From Arthrospira sp. PCC 9108 (lineage in GTDB: Bacteria; Cyanobacteriota; Cyanobacteriia; Cyanobacteriales; Microcoleaceae): 64,000 nucleotides of DNA. Below are positions 49,760 to 58,570 of this stretch, one piece after another (within the stretch, counting starts at the first letter, position 1; every line of letters begins with the position of its first letter). Position numbers and translations under genes: made by a program. The stretch is taken from assembly GCA_016745315.1 (NCBI GenBank), contig CP066886.1, forward strand, positions 558,001 to 622,000, given 5' to 3'. Under the pieces are notes generated by a model, which saw only the letters and a list, made by a program, of their open reading frames with translations, had not been told where the DNA came from and did not search any database.

Positions 49760-50497
49760 TTATATTAGTTGTCTTGCAACTTGTTCAATAGCCAAGCAAA
49801 ATTGACGAAATTTCCCCTCTTCATTCTTTTGGGAATATAAGCCATTAGCAATTTTCTGGATATCTGAGGCATCTAATTCAATATCGATAGGGAATATTGC
49901 TTCATCAATAGCTGCCTTTCTTAAGTCTATCAATCGCTGATGATTTAACACTAATTTTTCAATCGTTATTTGTGCCGCAGTGTCTTGATGATTTGTAGCT
50001 TGGACTTTCCCAAAATCATCAAACTTGAATCTGTCTTCACAATCTAATTGTAACGGTGTTACAAAATTGTCACGTTCATACCAATTCTCTTTAGCGTGCG
50101 CTCCAAAAGGACATTTCTTGCTATTCTTGTTTTTTTTGCTAGGTTGATTAAGTTCATCATATTCATCATTCTCATCCTCTTGAGATTTATAATTTCTACC
50201 GGGATAAGCAGTTACAAGATTAAAATAGTTGACATCTTCATAATTTTTCTCATTTCGACATATAGAATAGGGCTTGAGGTGTTCAATGTGGGAATTTTCA
50301 GTATCAATCAAGATCCCTGTATAACAACATAGAAAGCCTTGCTCCTTTAGTAGATGCTCTTTCACATCCCTTTTAACATCGCTTGGCACGTCATCATAGT
50401 AGTCGCAACCAAGGCGATTTCCTTCTTCATCATATTGGTTGTTAAACCAGGAACGTAATTTTTCAGGTTCTTGTTCTTTTTTGATGTACTTCATCAT
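49760..50497 (-). CDS. ptuB: PtuB-like HNH endonuclease (Septu system, TIGR02646-type)
   Basis: A 245-residue nuclease. The N-terminus (MMKYIKKEQEPEKLRSW) and the HNH core (CCYTG at 57-61, HIEHLKP at 70-76, YFNLVTAYPG, KCPFGAH with Cys129/His134) match TIGR02646/PtuB proteins. These are the effector nucleases of the Septu anti-phage system and of retron-Ec78. An acidic/Lys-rich insert lies at 108-128. The ATG directly abuts the PtuA stop (0 bases), so the two are translated together. It sits inside the hsd operon between ptuA and hsdR. Identification rests on motifs and partner. Confidence 0.82.
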   Translation of the reverse strand: MMKYIKKEQEPEKLRSWFNNQYDEEGNRLGCDYYDDVPSDVKRDVKEHLLKEQGFLCCYTGILIDTENSHIEHLKPYSICRNEKNYEDVNYFNLVTAYPGRNYKSQEDENDEYDELNQPSKKNKNSKKCPFGAHAKENWYERDNFVTPLQLDCEDRFKFDDFGKVQATNHQDTAAQITIEKLVLNHQRLIDLRKAAIDEAIFPIDIELDASDIQKIANGLYSQKNEEGKFRQFCLAIEQVARQLI

Positions 50498-51706
50498 TTA
50501 TTTCCCTAATAGTCTGATCCGATCAATGCGAGTTTGCAGGCGTACCAATTCAGGAAAGTTTCCTAATTCACGGAGACTGTTGATTTGTTCAGTCGCTTCT
50601 GGAAAATTCCTCTGTTTAATCAATGATTCTATCTTTTCTAGGGTTTTTTGCGTGTTTATATCACGCTCAGGAGTTTCCATAAGAAAGCGTAAAATCCAAT
50701 TACTATCCATACCCAAGGATTGGTCAGGAATATAGGGTTGTTTATCTTGGTCTAGAATAATAATATTTTCTGGTTCAACTTCTCCAATCATTTGCGGTGA
50801 ATGAGTGGTGGCAATAAATTGGCAGTTTGGAAAGATTTCGGTCAGTTTGTGGACAACCATGCGTTGCCAGAGTGGATGTAAGTGTAAGTCCAATTCATCA
50901 ATGAGCACGATCGCTTTTCCATCCTGTAAAGGATTTTCGAGATCGGGATTTGCCTGTAAAAGCCGTTGTACTAGGTCAAGTATCAATGCTATGATACCCC
51001 GTTCGCCATCTGAAAGCTGATTAATATTTAGTGTTACCCCGTTTTTGTCAAGTAGCAAGGTTGGTTTTTTGTATGTATCCGAGGCTGGAACAGCACGAAC
51101 ATTATTACACCAATCTAAAAAGTGGGTGACGGCATCATTTAAAGCATTAATATGACGGTTTAATTGAGGTTTTTCGTCTAAATTTTCCTCTTGGACTAAC
51201 CACCAATCTATAAATTCCCGAAGACGTAGCATTCTAGGAATGAGTGCGTCAACAAAAGCCGCAGATTGATTACCTGAACTACGATTAGGATTTAAGTCTT
51301 GTTCTGTAACTATTGAGCGCCGGGTTGCACAATATACAATCAGGGGTTGATTTTGCGCCTTTTTTAGAGGTTCTAAAATTTGGTCACCGTTAGGTTTGAG
51401 TTCCTGTTCATGGCTTTTTCCCCGGCTAAATTTACATCGAAAAGGTATTCCTGATATATCCACATTCATTTCAATCATTAATTTATCTTTTCCAATCATA
51501 ATATCATCGGTATTAAAATTAATCTTTCTCTCTTGACAAGCTGTTAATTTAGGCAGGATTCTTGAAAAGGCAATCCGCAAGGCATCCAAGACACTGGATT
51601 TGCCGACTCCATTAATCCCCACAATCAGGTTCATTCCTGGCTGAAATTCAAATTCTGCCTGTTCAAAGCCTCTAAAGTTACTCAGTTTAAGTTGGTTAAT
51701 TTGCAT
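50498..51706 (-). CDS. ptuA: PtuA-like AAA/ABC-type ATPase (Septu system)
   Basis: A 402-residue RecF/OLD-like ATPase without nuclease domain. Walker A is GINGVGKSS (30-38), the ABC signature LSDGERG (231-237), Walker B IVLIDELD (266-273) and the H-loop ATTHSPQM (299-306). A long middle region (about 95-200) separates the two halves. In Septu, PtuA forms a complex with PtuB and senses phage. It starts 15 bases after the hsdS stop and abuts ptuB. A generic AAA ATPase is the alternative name, but the ptuB partner makes Septu the best call. Confidence 0.84.
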   Translation of the reverse strand: MQINQLKLSNFRGFEQAEFEFQPGMNLIVGINGVGKSSVLDALRIAFSRILPKLTACQERKINFNTDDIMIGKDKLMIEMNVDISGIPFRCKFSRGKSHEQELKPNGDQILEPLKKAQNQPLIVYCATRRSIVTEQDLNPNRSSGNQSAAFVDALIPRMLRLREFIDWWLVQEENLDEKPQLNRHINALNDAVTHFLDWCNNVRAVPASDTYKKPTLLLDKNGVTLNINQLSDGERGIIALILDLVQRLLQANPDLENPLQDGKAIVLIDELDLHLHPLWQRMVVHKLTEIFPNCQFIATTHSPQMIGEVEPENIIILDQDKQPYIPDQSLGMDSNWILRFLMETPERDINTQKTLEKIESLIKQRNFPEATEQINSLRELGNFPELVRLQTRIDRIRLLGK

Positions 51707-51721
51707 GGGTACTCCTTGATT

Positions 51722-52900
51722 TTAAGTAATTTTAATTTGTCCGGTGACTGCTGCTGTAATTAATGAAGTTCGGCGTTCTTGTAGCAATTTTATAGTTTCT
51801 TCTGATGAAAGACATAATTTTTTTATTTTTTTTGTGTTTGTCTGAATATATTCTGTGATGTTCAACTGTTCTTCAATTGGCGGGATAGGAATCTTGATAT
51901 AACTATAACGATTAGGGTTTAAGTTGACTTGCCCAATAGCTGGCAGAGCATTACTTTTAGCCCATGTCAAGACCGGCAAAGAGTTTAATAAATAATTTAA
52001 GTATTCTGGAATTACTGAATCATTACAACGCATTCTGACAAGATAAGAAGCAAAGGAAACCGGAAATAAGAAGTTGTTTCTAAAAATGGCTACTTTACCA
52101 ATTTTATCTAAACTATTAGTGCGATTAAACAGCAAATCATTTGCTTTTAAAATCAAATCATGATCTACATCATCAACAAAGCCTACATTATCATAACTAA
52201 TTTCTCCCTCATCAACATCACCCATACGCAATACAGCTATATTACCTTCACTTCCAACAGACTCGGAAATACCATAATCCATTGTTTGAAGAATACGCCG
52301 CAAGGGTAAAATTTCCCAATGTTTAGGAATTTCCCCTATCCACTCAACACCAGAATCACGCATCGGAACATCAGGATTTAAGCCACGAGTGACAGCATGG
52401 GTGATGAGGGCACGACGTTTTTCGTCTAATAATGCCAATAATCGTTTTTTGGCTTTAATTAGTTGGTCGATTTTAGCCGTTTCTATATCGAGATAATGTG
52501 CGATCGCTTTTTGTTCACCAAGTGGAGGAATAAAAACTTTTTTTGCATAAGCATCATCTCTACTAAGTCCCGGGACTGCTGCTTCATCTGTACCTTGATC
52601 TAAATTGAGTGTTTGCAATAGATAAAATAACCATCTTAAATGATGATGTGTAGTTGTTGCATCAATAAAGAAAGTTGTGTCAGAAGCAAAACACGGATGA
52701 TCTGACCAATTTACTTTGCCATAGGAGCCTTTCCGCCCTACTATAATTACAGGAGCCTGAGTATTTGCTCGCCCATAGTTATCATACGCTCCATTAGAAC
52801 CGAAAACTTTGAAATCCCCCTCTCGTTCTTGATCTTTAGGAAGGGCATCACCATAAGCAAAATGGGCCACATATTTGAGCTTTGCTTGTAGCCAAGTCAT
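51722..52900 (-). CDS. hsdS: Type I restriction-modification specificity subunit
   Basis: A 392-residue DNA-recognition subunit with two target recognition domains and conserved spacers. TRD1 occupies about residues 1-130 and ends in FIPPLGEQKAIAHYLD plus the coiled coil DQLIKAKKRLLALLDEKRRA. TRD2 starts near WIGEIPKHWEILPL and ends in IPIPPIEEQLNITEYI and KLLQERRTSLITAAVTGQ. The bipartite target cannot be read from sequence. Its ATG overlaps the hsdM stop by four bases (ATGA). Confidence 0.95.
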   Translation of the reverse strand: MTWLQAKLKYVAHFAYGDALPKDQEREGDFKVFGSNGAYDNYGRANTQAPVIIVGRKGSYGKVNWSDHPCFASDTTFFIDATTTHHHLRWLFYLLQTLNLDQGTDEAAVPGLSRDDAYAKKVFIPPLGEQKAIAHYLDIETAKIDQLIKAKKRLLALLDEKRRALITHAVTRGLNPDVPMRDSGVEWIGEIPKHWEILPLRRILQTMDYGISESVGSEGNIAVLRMGDVDEGEISYDNVGFVDDVDHDLILKANDLLFNRTNSLDKIGKVAIFRNNFLFPVSFASYLVRMRCNDSVIPEYLNYLLNSLPVLTWAKSNALPAIGQVNLNPNRYSYIKIPIPPIEEQLNITEYIQTNTKKIKKLCLSSEETIKLLQERRTSLITAAVTGQIKIT

Positions 52901-54963
52901 GCTGTTACCTCCCTCAACAACTTAATAATCTCCTCTTCCATCTGTTTAATGTCTGAATCAATTTCCGCCAATGGACGAGGTGGCGTGTACTTGTAAAAAT
53001 AGCGATTGAAATTAATTTCAAAAGCACTTCTAATTTTAGCGCCATCTGCCCAAGCATCGGAAACATGGGGTTCAACTTCCTCCAGAAAATAACGGGTCAC
53101 TTCATCTTGTAAATTAACATTTTCAAAATCCCGCAGCTTTGAGTCTGGCTCATACATCAGTTCAATTTTTTTACCAGCCACTGGGAACCAACCCCAAACA
53201 CGAGCATAAGGTTCATCCTTAGCCTTCCGTTGTTTTAAAATAACGGGTTCTGCCTCCGGTTCTCGTTCCGTAAAAACATCTCGAAATAGCTTTTGTTCCG
53301 CCTTTTTCCAACGACTACTCCGCTGTTTTAATAAATCGTTCATTAACCGATCGAACTCATTCCAATCCGGACGAGGTTCGCGCCCTAATTGTTTGTCTAT
53401 CGCCTGAACATCCTCTAATAAATGGGGAACACCATCAAGAAAACGAAGTTTTCGGTCTGTATCCATCTGATACAGTAAACGTAGGGGTCGCTCAATGGGA
53501 ACGCGGTTATAACCGAAATCCTCATTCTTAAAAATTTTGCTGGTTTCCGTTTCTACAAAATTTCCATATTCCTGCACCACAATGGCGATATCTTCTTCAC
53601 CCATATACCGGCGTTTATCCCCTAAACTCCGTCGCATCGGTTGCCAACGGTGACGTGCATCAATCAGTTGAATTTTGCCTTGACGGTGTTTCTGCTTTCG
53701 GTTGGTGACAATCCAAATATAAGTTCCAATACCCGTGTTATAAAACATCTGTTCGGGTAAGGCGACGATCGCCTCTAACCAATCGTTTTCAATAATCCAC
53801 TTGCGGATTTCACTTTCACCGCTTCCCGCACCCCCTGTAAATAGAGGAGAACCATTAAAGACGATCGCCAGACGAGAACCCTTTTTATCGCTGTCTGGTT
53901 GATAGGGTTCAAACTTGCTAATCTGATGCTGTAAAAACAACAGGGAACCGTCATTAACCCGGGGCAAACCCGCCCCAAACCGTCCGGCAAAACCAAATTT
54001 TTCATGTTCTCGTTTTACGTCCTTTTGCTGTTTCTTCCAATCCACACCAAAAGGAGGATTTGCCAAAAAATAATCAAAGGTTTCGCCGGAGTATTGATCG
54101 TCAGTTAGGGAGTCTCCAAACTGAATCGCACTTTGTTCGTTGCCTTTTATCAATAAATCAGAAGCGGCGATCGCATAAGCCCGGGGATTAAAATCCTGCC
54201 CAAAAACCCAGAGTTGTGCTTCTTTGTTATTTTCTCGTAGATAGTTTTGGGATTCCGATAACATCCCCCCGGTACCACAAGCCGGGTCGAGCAATCTACA
54301 AATAACAGGTTTGGTCAAAATATCATCATCGGGGTCGAATAAAATATCGACCATTAACCGGATGACTTCTCGGGGGGTAAAGTGATCTCCTGCGGTTTCA
54401 TTGGCGAGTTCATTGAAACGGCGGATTAAATCTTCAAAAATCGACCCCATTGCAATGTTATCCACTTGGTTAGGGTGTAAATTAACATCACAAAACTTGG
54501 AGACGACTAAATAAAGAATATTCGCCTCATTCATCTTTTCAATTTCGGCGGTGAACTCGAAGCGTTCAAAAATCTCCCGGATGTTTTTTGAAAAACTATT
54601 GATATAGGTCACCAAATGTTTGTCAATGTTATTGGGATCGCCCTTTAGCTTTTCAAAGGTAAATTCAGAACGATTGTGAAAGCGAAAGTCTGGCCCTGCT
54701 GCTTTATTGAGCATGGAGTCAAGGGCCTCATCTTTGAATCGATCCTTACATTGCTGATATTTGTCTAAAACATCCTGTTTGGTGGGTGCAAGTATGCAGT
54801 CAAAACGACGCAAAACCGTCATCGGTAACATGACCCGCTCATATTGTGGCGGTCGATAGGGCCCCCGCAACAGATCGGCAATTTGCCAAATGAAGTTAGA
54901 AAGTTGCTGATGATCTACGGTTGTATTTTGGGTATGGAGCATTACGCTCTCCTCTGTGATCAT
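52897..54963 (-). CDS. hsdM: Type I restriction-modification methyltransferase subunit
   Basis: N6-adenine methyltransferase subunit that modifies the HsdS target with S-adenosylmethionine. The 688-residue protein has the HsdM N-terminal helical domain, the SAM motif I LLDPACGTGGM (225-235) and the catalytic NPPF (302-305, LANPPFGVDW). The FTPREVIRLMVDIL segment is typical. It has a longer C-terminal region than classical HsdM (about 500 aa), ending in a helical segment (RPLAEIDSDIKQMEEEIIKL). It is the first gene of the operon, with its promoter between 54964 and 55140. Confidence 0.96.
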   Translation of the reverse strand: MITEESVMLHTQNTTVDHQQLSNFIWQIADLLRGPYRPPQYERVMLPMTVLRRFDCILAPTKQDVLDKYQQCKDRFKDEALDSMLNKAAGPDFRFHNRSEFTFEKLKGDPNNIDKHLVTYINSFSKNIREIFERFEFTAEIEKMNEANILYLVVSKFCDVNLHPNQVDNIAMGSIFEDLIRRFNELANETAGDHFTPREVIRLMVDILFDPDDDILTKPVICRLLDPACGTGGMLSESQNYLRENNKEAQLWVFGQDFNPRAYAIAASDLLIKGNEQSAIQFGDSLTDDQYSGETFDYFLANPPFGVDWKKQQKDVKREHEKFGFAGRFGAGLPRVNDGSLLFLQHQISKFEPYQPDSDKKGSRLAIVFNGSPLFTGGAGSGESEIRKWIIENDWLEAIVALPEQMFYNTGIGTYIWIVTNRKQKHRQGKIQLIDARHRWQPMRRSLGDKRRYMGEEDIAIVVQEYGNFVETETSKIFKNEDFGYNRVPIERPLRLLYQMDTDRKLRFLDGVPHLLEDVQAIDKQLGREPRPDWNEFDRLMNDLLKQRSSRWKKAEQKLFRDVFTEREPEAEPVILKQRKAKDEPYARVWGWFPVAGKKIELMYEPDSKLRDFENVNLQDEVTRYFLEEVEPHVSDAWADGAKIRSAFEINFNRYFYKYTPPRPLAEIDSDIKQMEEEIIKLLREVTA

Positions 54964-55140
54964 GTGAATAACTCAATCTCTAATCTGCGAATAAAATTAC
55001 AACTCTAAATCTGAAAATTTTATAAAGAAAATTTTATAAAACCCAGAGGGCGATTCACTCGGGCAGCGGGCCCCCCATTGAGTCCGCCAGACTGAGAGCG
55101 ATCGCCTTGAGTTTTTAGATATGATGATGGCAGATCACAT

Positions 55141-55214
55141 AATCTGAAAAGCAATAGGGGATATCCTGAACTAGGTTTAATAGTAGCTTTAAATGGTGCG
55201 ATCGCTCAAATTCA
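55141..55214 (+). repeat. Direct repeat flanking the secreted-protein cluster, left copy
   Basis: AATCTGAAAAGCAATAGGGG through TAAATGGTGCGATCGCTCAA and on to TTCA is repeated at 59808-59869 in the same orientation. The left copy carries about 12 extra bases in the middle (around TAATAGTAGCTT). Confidence 0.85.
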
Positions 55215-55273
55215 GCTAGTAACAGTTTATGATCGCGTCCCTCTCCCCCCCCTGAGATTCTGATTTAGGGTGA

Positions 55274-55304
55274 GGGTAATGTTTTAAGTGACTTCCCGGC
55301 TGTA
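55274..55304 (+). repeat. Inverted repeat arm, left side of the secreted-protein cluster
   Basis: GGGTAATGTTTTAAGT followed by GACTTCCCGGCTGTA. The reverse complement of 59596-59630 starts with the same 16 bases and then matches 13 of 15 after a four-base insertion. The pair bounds the block of five secreted-protein genes. Confidence 0.8.
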
Positions 55305-55305
55305 T

Positions 55306-56580
55306 CTACCACAGCAAATTATTATTATTAGAAAGCGATTCAACCTCCCGTTGAAGTTCCTCAACAGATTGCTGAATAAAATCAAAATTTTCTAGAGATA
55401 TACCTCCTTCAGGCAGACTTTTAGAAGCTACTTCTTTTAAGCCATTCATACAGCGATTGATATCCACGATAAATTCACCACGAGTAGCCACACGACGGGG
55501 TCTAAAGGTGCCGTCATGAAAGGCTCCCATGCAACCATATTGACTGATGAATTGAATAGCTTTATAAGCTGGGTCATTAGGGCTAATCTCAAAGAATTGT
55601 TGATAGTCTACTCCTCTCAAAGTATCAGCATTTGGATAAGTAACCGCACTGGCAAATTCTGAGGGGTTGGCGGGAGGAAAACGCAGGTCATTTTTTAAGC
55701 TATATTGTGCTTCCCGTTCCTGTACATCGATAAAATCATTGATTTTAATTCCCAAACTTATATCAACACATTGAGGGCGCTCATGCTCCTGGCCTGAGCC
55801 ATGCACGCCGATCACTTCTCCGCGATCATTGAAGACAGGACCACCACTCATACCCGTGGCTGTCTCAGCCGTGTAACATAAATTATAATTGCCATTCGGA
55901 TCAGCAGGGTCAATAATTTGTTGAAGTTCTCCAGCTCTCAAAACACGGGTTCGATCTTGGGATGGGTTGCTTGGTAAAGGCCAACCTGAAACAAACACAG
56001 GTGTTCCAACTTTAGTTGTGTTGGCATCTCCAACCACTGCAACGGGATAATTGTTATTGCTTTGAAAACTGATTAAAGCTAAATCATAACCATCCACCGT
56101 TTTTTTCTGAGGATTATATTCCCCAAAGCGGGTTACTGTATCCTTTGTGGTATCCTTTTGACCCAAATCAAGATAGGGGGGCAGCTCATTTTCAACTTGA
56201 TGCAAATCGCCATCGTGAGTCCGAATAGCATACTTATTACGATGTGGCACAACATGTTGATTGGTCAAAACATAGTAAGTTGCATTTCTGCGGGCTACAA
56301 TTACGCCGGAACCAGCTTCCCTGAACTGTACACCACTTTGTTCCAATTTTTGACGATTTTCGATTTGCCCACCCACAAAAACTGTGACCGCCCTAGCAAT
56401 GGAGTTAATGTCATTTTCGGAATAATTAGCTGCTAGGATTATCGGTTCTCTCTGGTTTTCCAAGATAGGGGAAGGGGTACTGGCATCGCTGCGAATGGTA
56501 CTGATAGCAAGAAAAATACAGAGGCTGGCGATCGCAGCTATTACCATGGTTGGCCAATTTTTTAGATTCAGTTTAAACAT
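55306..56580 (-). CDS. Secreted trypsin-like serine protease with C-terminal SLH-like domain
   Basis: A 424-residue protein. From ATG 56580 it has a signal/anchor segment (MVIAAIASLCIFLAIS), a trypsin-fold domain with His (LTNQHVV), Asp (DGYDLALISF) and Ser (GMSGGPVF), and a SLH-like motif near the C-terminus (FISQYGCMGAFHDGTFRPRR) followed by a short coiled coil (SVEELQREVESL). An in-frame start at 56694 would overlap the upstream gene and lacks a signal peptide, so 56580 is chosen. The SLH part suggests anchoring to the cell envelope. It is the last gene of a five-gene same-strand cluster. Confidence 0.82.
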   Translation of the reverse strand: MFKLNLKNWPTMVIAAIASLCIFLAISTIRSDASTPSPILENQREPIILAANYSENDINSIARAVTVFVGGQIENRQKLEQSGVQFREAGSGVIVARRNATYYVLTNQHVVPHRNKYAIRTHDGDLHQVENELPPYLDLGQKDTTKDTVTRFGEYNPQKKTVDGYDLALISFQSNNNYPVAVVGDANTTKVGTPVFVSGWPLPSNPSQDRTRVLRAGELQQIIDPADPNGNYNLCYTAETATGMSGGPVFNDRGEVIGVHGSGQEHERPQCVDISLGIKINDFIDVQEREAQYSLKNDLRFPPANPSEFASAVTYPNADTLRGVDYQQFFEISPNDPAYKAIQFISQYGCMGAFHDGTFRPRRVATRGEFIVDINRCMNGLKEVASKSLPEGGISLENFDFIQQSVEELQREVESLSNNNNLLW

Positions 56581-56638
56581 GATGTTTTCCGTAATGTTTA
56601 AATCAGTGGATCCCCAGCAAATATTAAAAAACGTCTGG

Positions 56639-57049
56639 CTAATTAACTGGGGTAGAGCTTCGCCGTTGATTGACTTGTTGTTGTAAGGCATCAATCCTAT
56701 TTTGCAAAGCAGCCACTTGGGATTTAGTTATCCCATGCGTTCCGCTGGTTGTTAGATTTTGCTCCAATGAATTCATGCAGGAACTCAGATAGACTGCTAG
56801 TTCAAAGCGAGTTAAGGCTCTATTGCCTCTAAAGGTTCCATCCGGGAAGGTGCTAAAGCAATCATAACGCTCAATTAGAGATTGTAAGGATTGAAAGTAG
56901 AAATCCGTAGGTTGAACATCAACAGGCAAATTTTGAGCCTTGGCTGGGGGGTTTGATGGTACAATTAGCAGCCCAAATACCGCTAGTACAACTACAAAAA
57001 TTGCACCAAAGACAGCTAGTTTAAACTTGGATAATTGCGATCGCAGCAT
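56639..57049 (-). CDS. Small secreted SLH-domain/coiled-coil protein
   Basis: About 136 residues from ATG 57049 (a TTG at 57076 is possible). A membrane-spanning signal segment (FKLAVFGAIFVVVLAVFGLL) is followed by a single SLH unit (QSLIERYDCFSTFPDGTFRG, then TRFELAVYLSSCMN) and a short coiled coil (QNRIDALQQQVNQ). The layout is like the N-terminal part of cyanobacterial SLH-porins, but no barrel follows. It is likely bound to the cell wall. It is related to the neighbouring 150-residue gene and to the SLH tail of the downstream protease. Confidence 0.78.
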   Translation of the reverse strand: MLRSQLSKFKLAVFGAIFVVVLAVFGLLIVPSNPPAKAQNLPVDVQPTDFYFQSLQSLIERYDCFSTFPDGTFRGNRALTRFELAVYLSSCMNSLEQNLTTSGTHGITKSQVAALQNRIDALQQQVNQRRSSTPVN

Positions 57050-57112
57050 AATAGACAAGCCAAATAAGAACAGCAAAAAATCTGGATCAGCTCACATGGG
57101 AGCAAGATTCGG

Positions 57113-57565
57113 TTAAGGACTTCCCTGCTGTAATTCTCGTATAGACTCTTGGAGAGCTCTAACAGATTGTGCAAGTCGGTCTAAATCCTCTGGTGTGGCT
57201 AAATCGGACTGTGTACTATCTAGCTCTGATGTTTCTAATATCCTTCTGATAAAGCCTTCAAACCATTGAGCTACTTCACCTCGTCTGACTGCTCGATTAC
57301 CACGAAATGTCAAATCAGGATAAGCGATCGGCATTCCTCGATCCGCTAAAGATTGAACCGCCATAAATGCCGAATCCGTTGGCTGAACATCCGATAATTG
57401 ACTCACCGATGTAACATAAATTTGATCAGTTGTATGAAATTGAGTGTCCGGCTCGACCTCAGACTGTAGAGCTGAGATTGGGGCTATTGTGGCGAGAATA
57501 ATTACCAACAAACTGGTCAGAACCGCTAAAAGTCCTAACCTAATATTCCAGTTGTTTTTAACCAT
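57113..57565 (-). CDS. Small secreted SLH-domain protein, paralogue of its neighbour
   Basis: 150 residues with a signal segment (LGLLAVLTSLLVIILATIAP) and one SLH unit (AVQSLADRGMPIAYPDLTFR, then RGEVAQWFEGFIRRIL). A C-terminal helix rich in Gln/Glu follows (RLAQSVRALQESIRELQQ). DVQPTDSAFMAVQSL here and DVQPTDFYFQSLQSL in the neighbour show common origin by duplication. It has AGGA before the ATG. The function is unknown; a cell-envelope scaffold for the adjacent proteases is a reasonable guess. Confidence 0.78.
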   Translation of the reverse strand: MVKNNWNIRLGLLAVLTSLLVIILATIAPISALQSEVEPDTQFHTTDQIYVTSVSQLSDVQPTDSAFMAVQSLADRGMPIAYPDLTFRGNRAVRRGEVAQWFEGFIRRILETSELDSTQSDLATPEDLDRLAQSVRALQESIRELQQGSP

Positions 57566-57612
57566 AATTCCTGGGATGATGAATGGCTAACAGAAACTTA
57601 AATTTTCTCTGG

Positions 57613-58530
57613 TCATTGATTCTGACGCATGGGTGTCGCCGGTAAAGAGGGCTGAGTCGGATCGGTGGAAAAGGGGCGACCAGTCGGCCTAGGTTCCAAG
57701 GGTCTCTGAAAGGCAGAAATTGGCACAGCCCAGCTCAAGGGCGACATATACTCATAGAGTTCGAGTGAGGGCAAAGTTCCATCGGTGAAACGAAATGTCT
57801 CAATTCCATGAATCGTGACCCTGCCACGTCCGTGAATCCCAATCAGTTCACCGTCAGCATTCAAGACCGGCCCACCACTCATGCCTTGAATGGTGGCATT
57901 AGTATAGGCAAGCTGATAGCCACGTTGCAAGGTCAGACCCGATAACCGCATGGATAGATTTCCAGTTGTGAATCGAAAAGCTCTTAGTCCCCAATCATGG
58001 GTAATATGCAGACCACCATCATCTCGGGGTTGATAGTTGGGGAATCCTGCCACATAAATTGGTTTTCCAATCGAAATATCTTCAGAATTCCCCAAAACCG
58101 CAACTTGATAAGGGTTTGAGCTTGTAAACTCCACCACAGCCAAATCTAAGCCCTGCAAACCCGACATTGGCCGACGTCGCCCCCAATGGGTTTTACCATC
58201 GGGAGTCAAGATTTGATAGGTCTGATCTTGACTCCCGCTAACAACAACATGGTCGCAGGTGAGAACTGTATAGGTTCCCCCTTGGCGGTCAATGATTACC
58301 CCAGACCCAGCTCCCTGATTTTTCAAAATTCTGACCGTCACCTGTTTGGCTACCTGGAGGACAGAACTTTCTACAGATGGTGATGCGGGGGGTAAAGGAT
58401 TTTGAACCATAGACTCAGCTATCTGTTGGTCAAAGGCTCTCAACCCGGAAGTGTTTGCTAAGACCAGTCCTGCTGCGAGCAAGAACCCGACCCAAAATTG
58501 CCGAGATTGAAGGTTAGATTTAGGCATCAC
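57613..58530 (-). CDS. Secreted trypsin-like serine protease
   Basis: 305 residues with a signal peptide (WVGFLLAAGLVLANTSGLRA). The trypsin/HhoA-like domain has the catalytic triad His (LTCDHVV), Asp (QGLDLAVVEF) and Ser (GMSGGPVL). There is no PDZ domain, so it is not a full Deg/HtrA protease. A Pro/Thr-rich tail follows. The closest relative in the window is the protease at 55306-56580, with which it shares GMSGGPV and the GVIGVHG/ELIGIHG block. The substrate is unknown. It is the second gene after the COP23 gene. Confidence 0.82.
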   Translation of the reverse strand: MMPKSNLQSRQFWVGFLLAAGLVLANTSGLRAFDQQIAESMVQNPLPPASPSVESSVLQVAKQVTVRILKNQGAGSGVIIDRQGGTYTVLTCDHVVVSGSQDQTYQILTPDGKTHWGRRRPMSGLQGLDLAVVEFTSSNPYQVAVLGNSEDISIGKPIYVAGFPNYQPRDDGGLHITHDWGLRAFRFTTGNLSMRLSGLTLQRGYQLAYTNATIQGMSGGPVLNADGELIGIHGRGRVTIHGIETFRFTDGTLPSLELYEYMSPLSWAVPISAFQRPLEPRPTGRPFSTDPTQPSLPATPMRQNQ

Positions 58531-58570
58531 AATCTTAAAAAATTAAGGGGATTTGGAGTTGATAAATTGA

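Larger units (their letters stand above)
54964..55305. other. Intergenic region upstream of hsdM
   Basis: 342 bases with no gene. It holds the presumed hsd promoter at its left end, a direct-repeat copy (55141-55214) and an inverted-repeat arm (55274-55304), described separately. Confidence 0.5.

Noticed and set aside
56580-56694. N-terminal extension of the SLH-protease to 56694
   Set aside because: It would overlap the preceding gene and place 38 non-signal residues before a clear signal segment.
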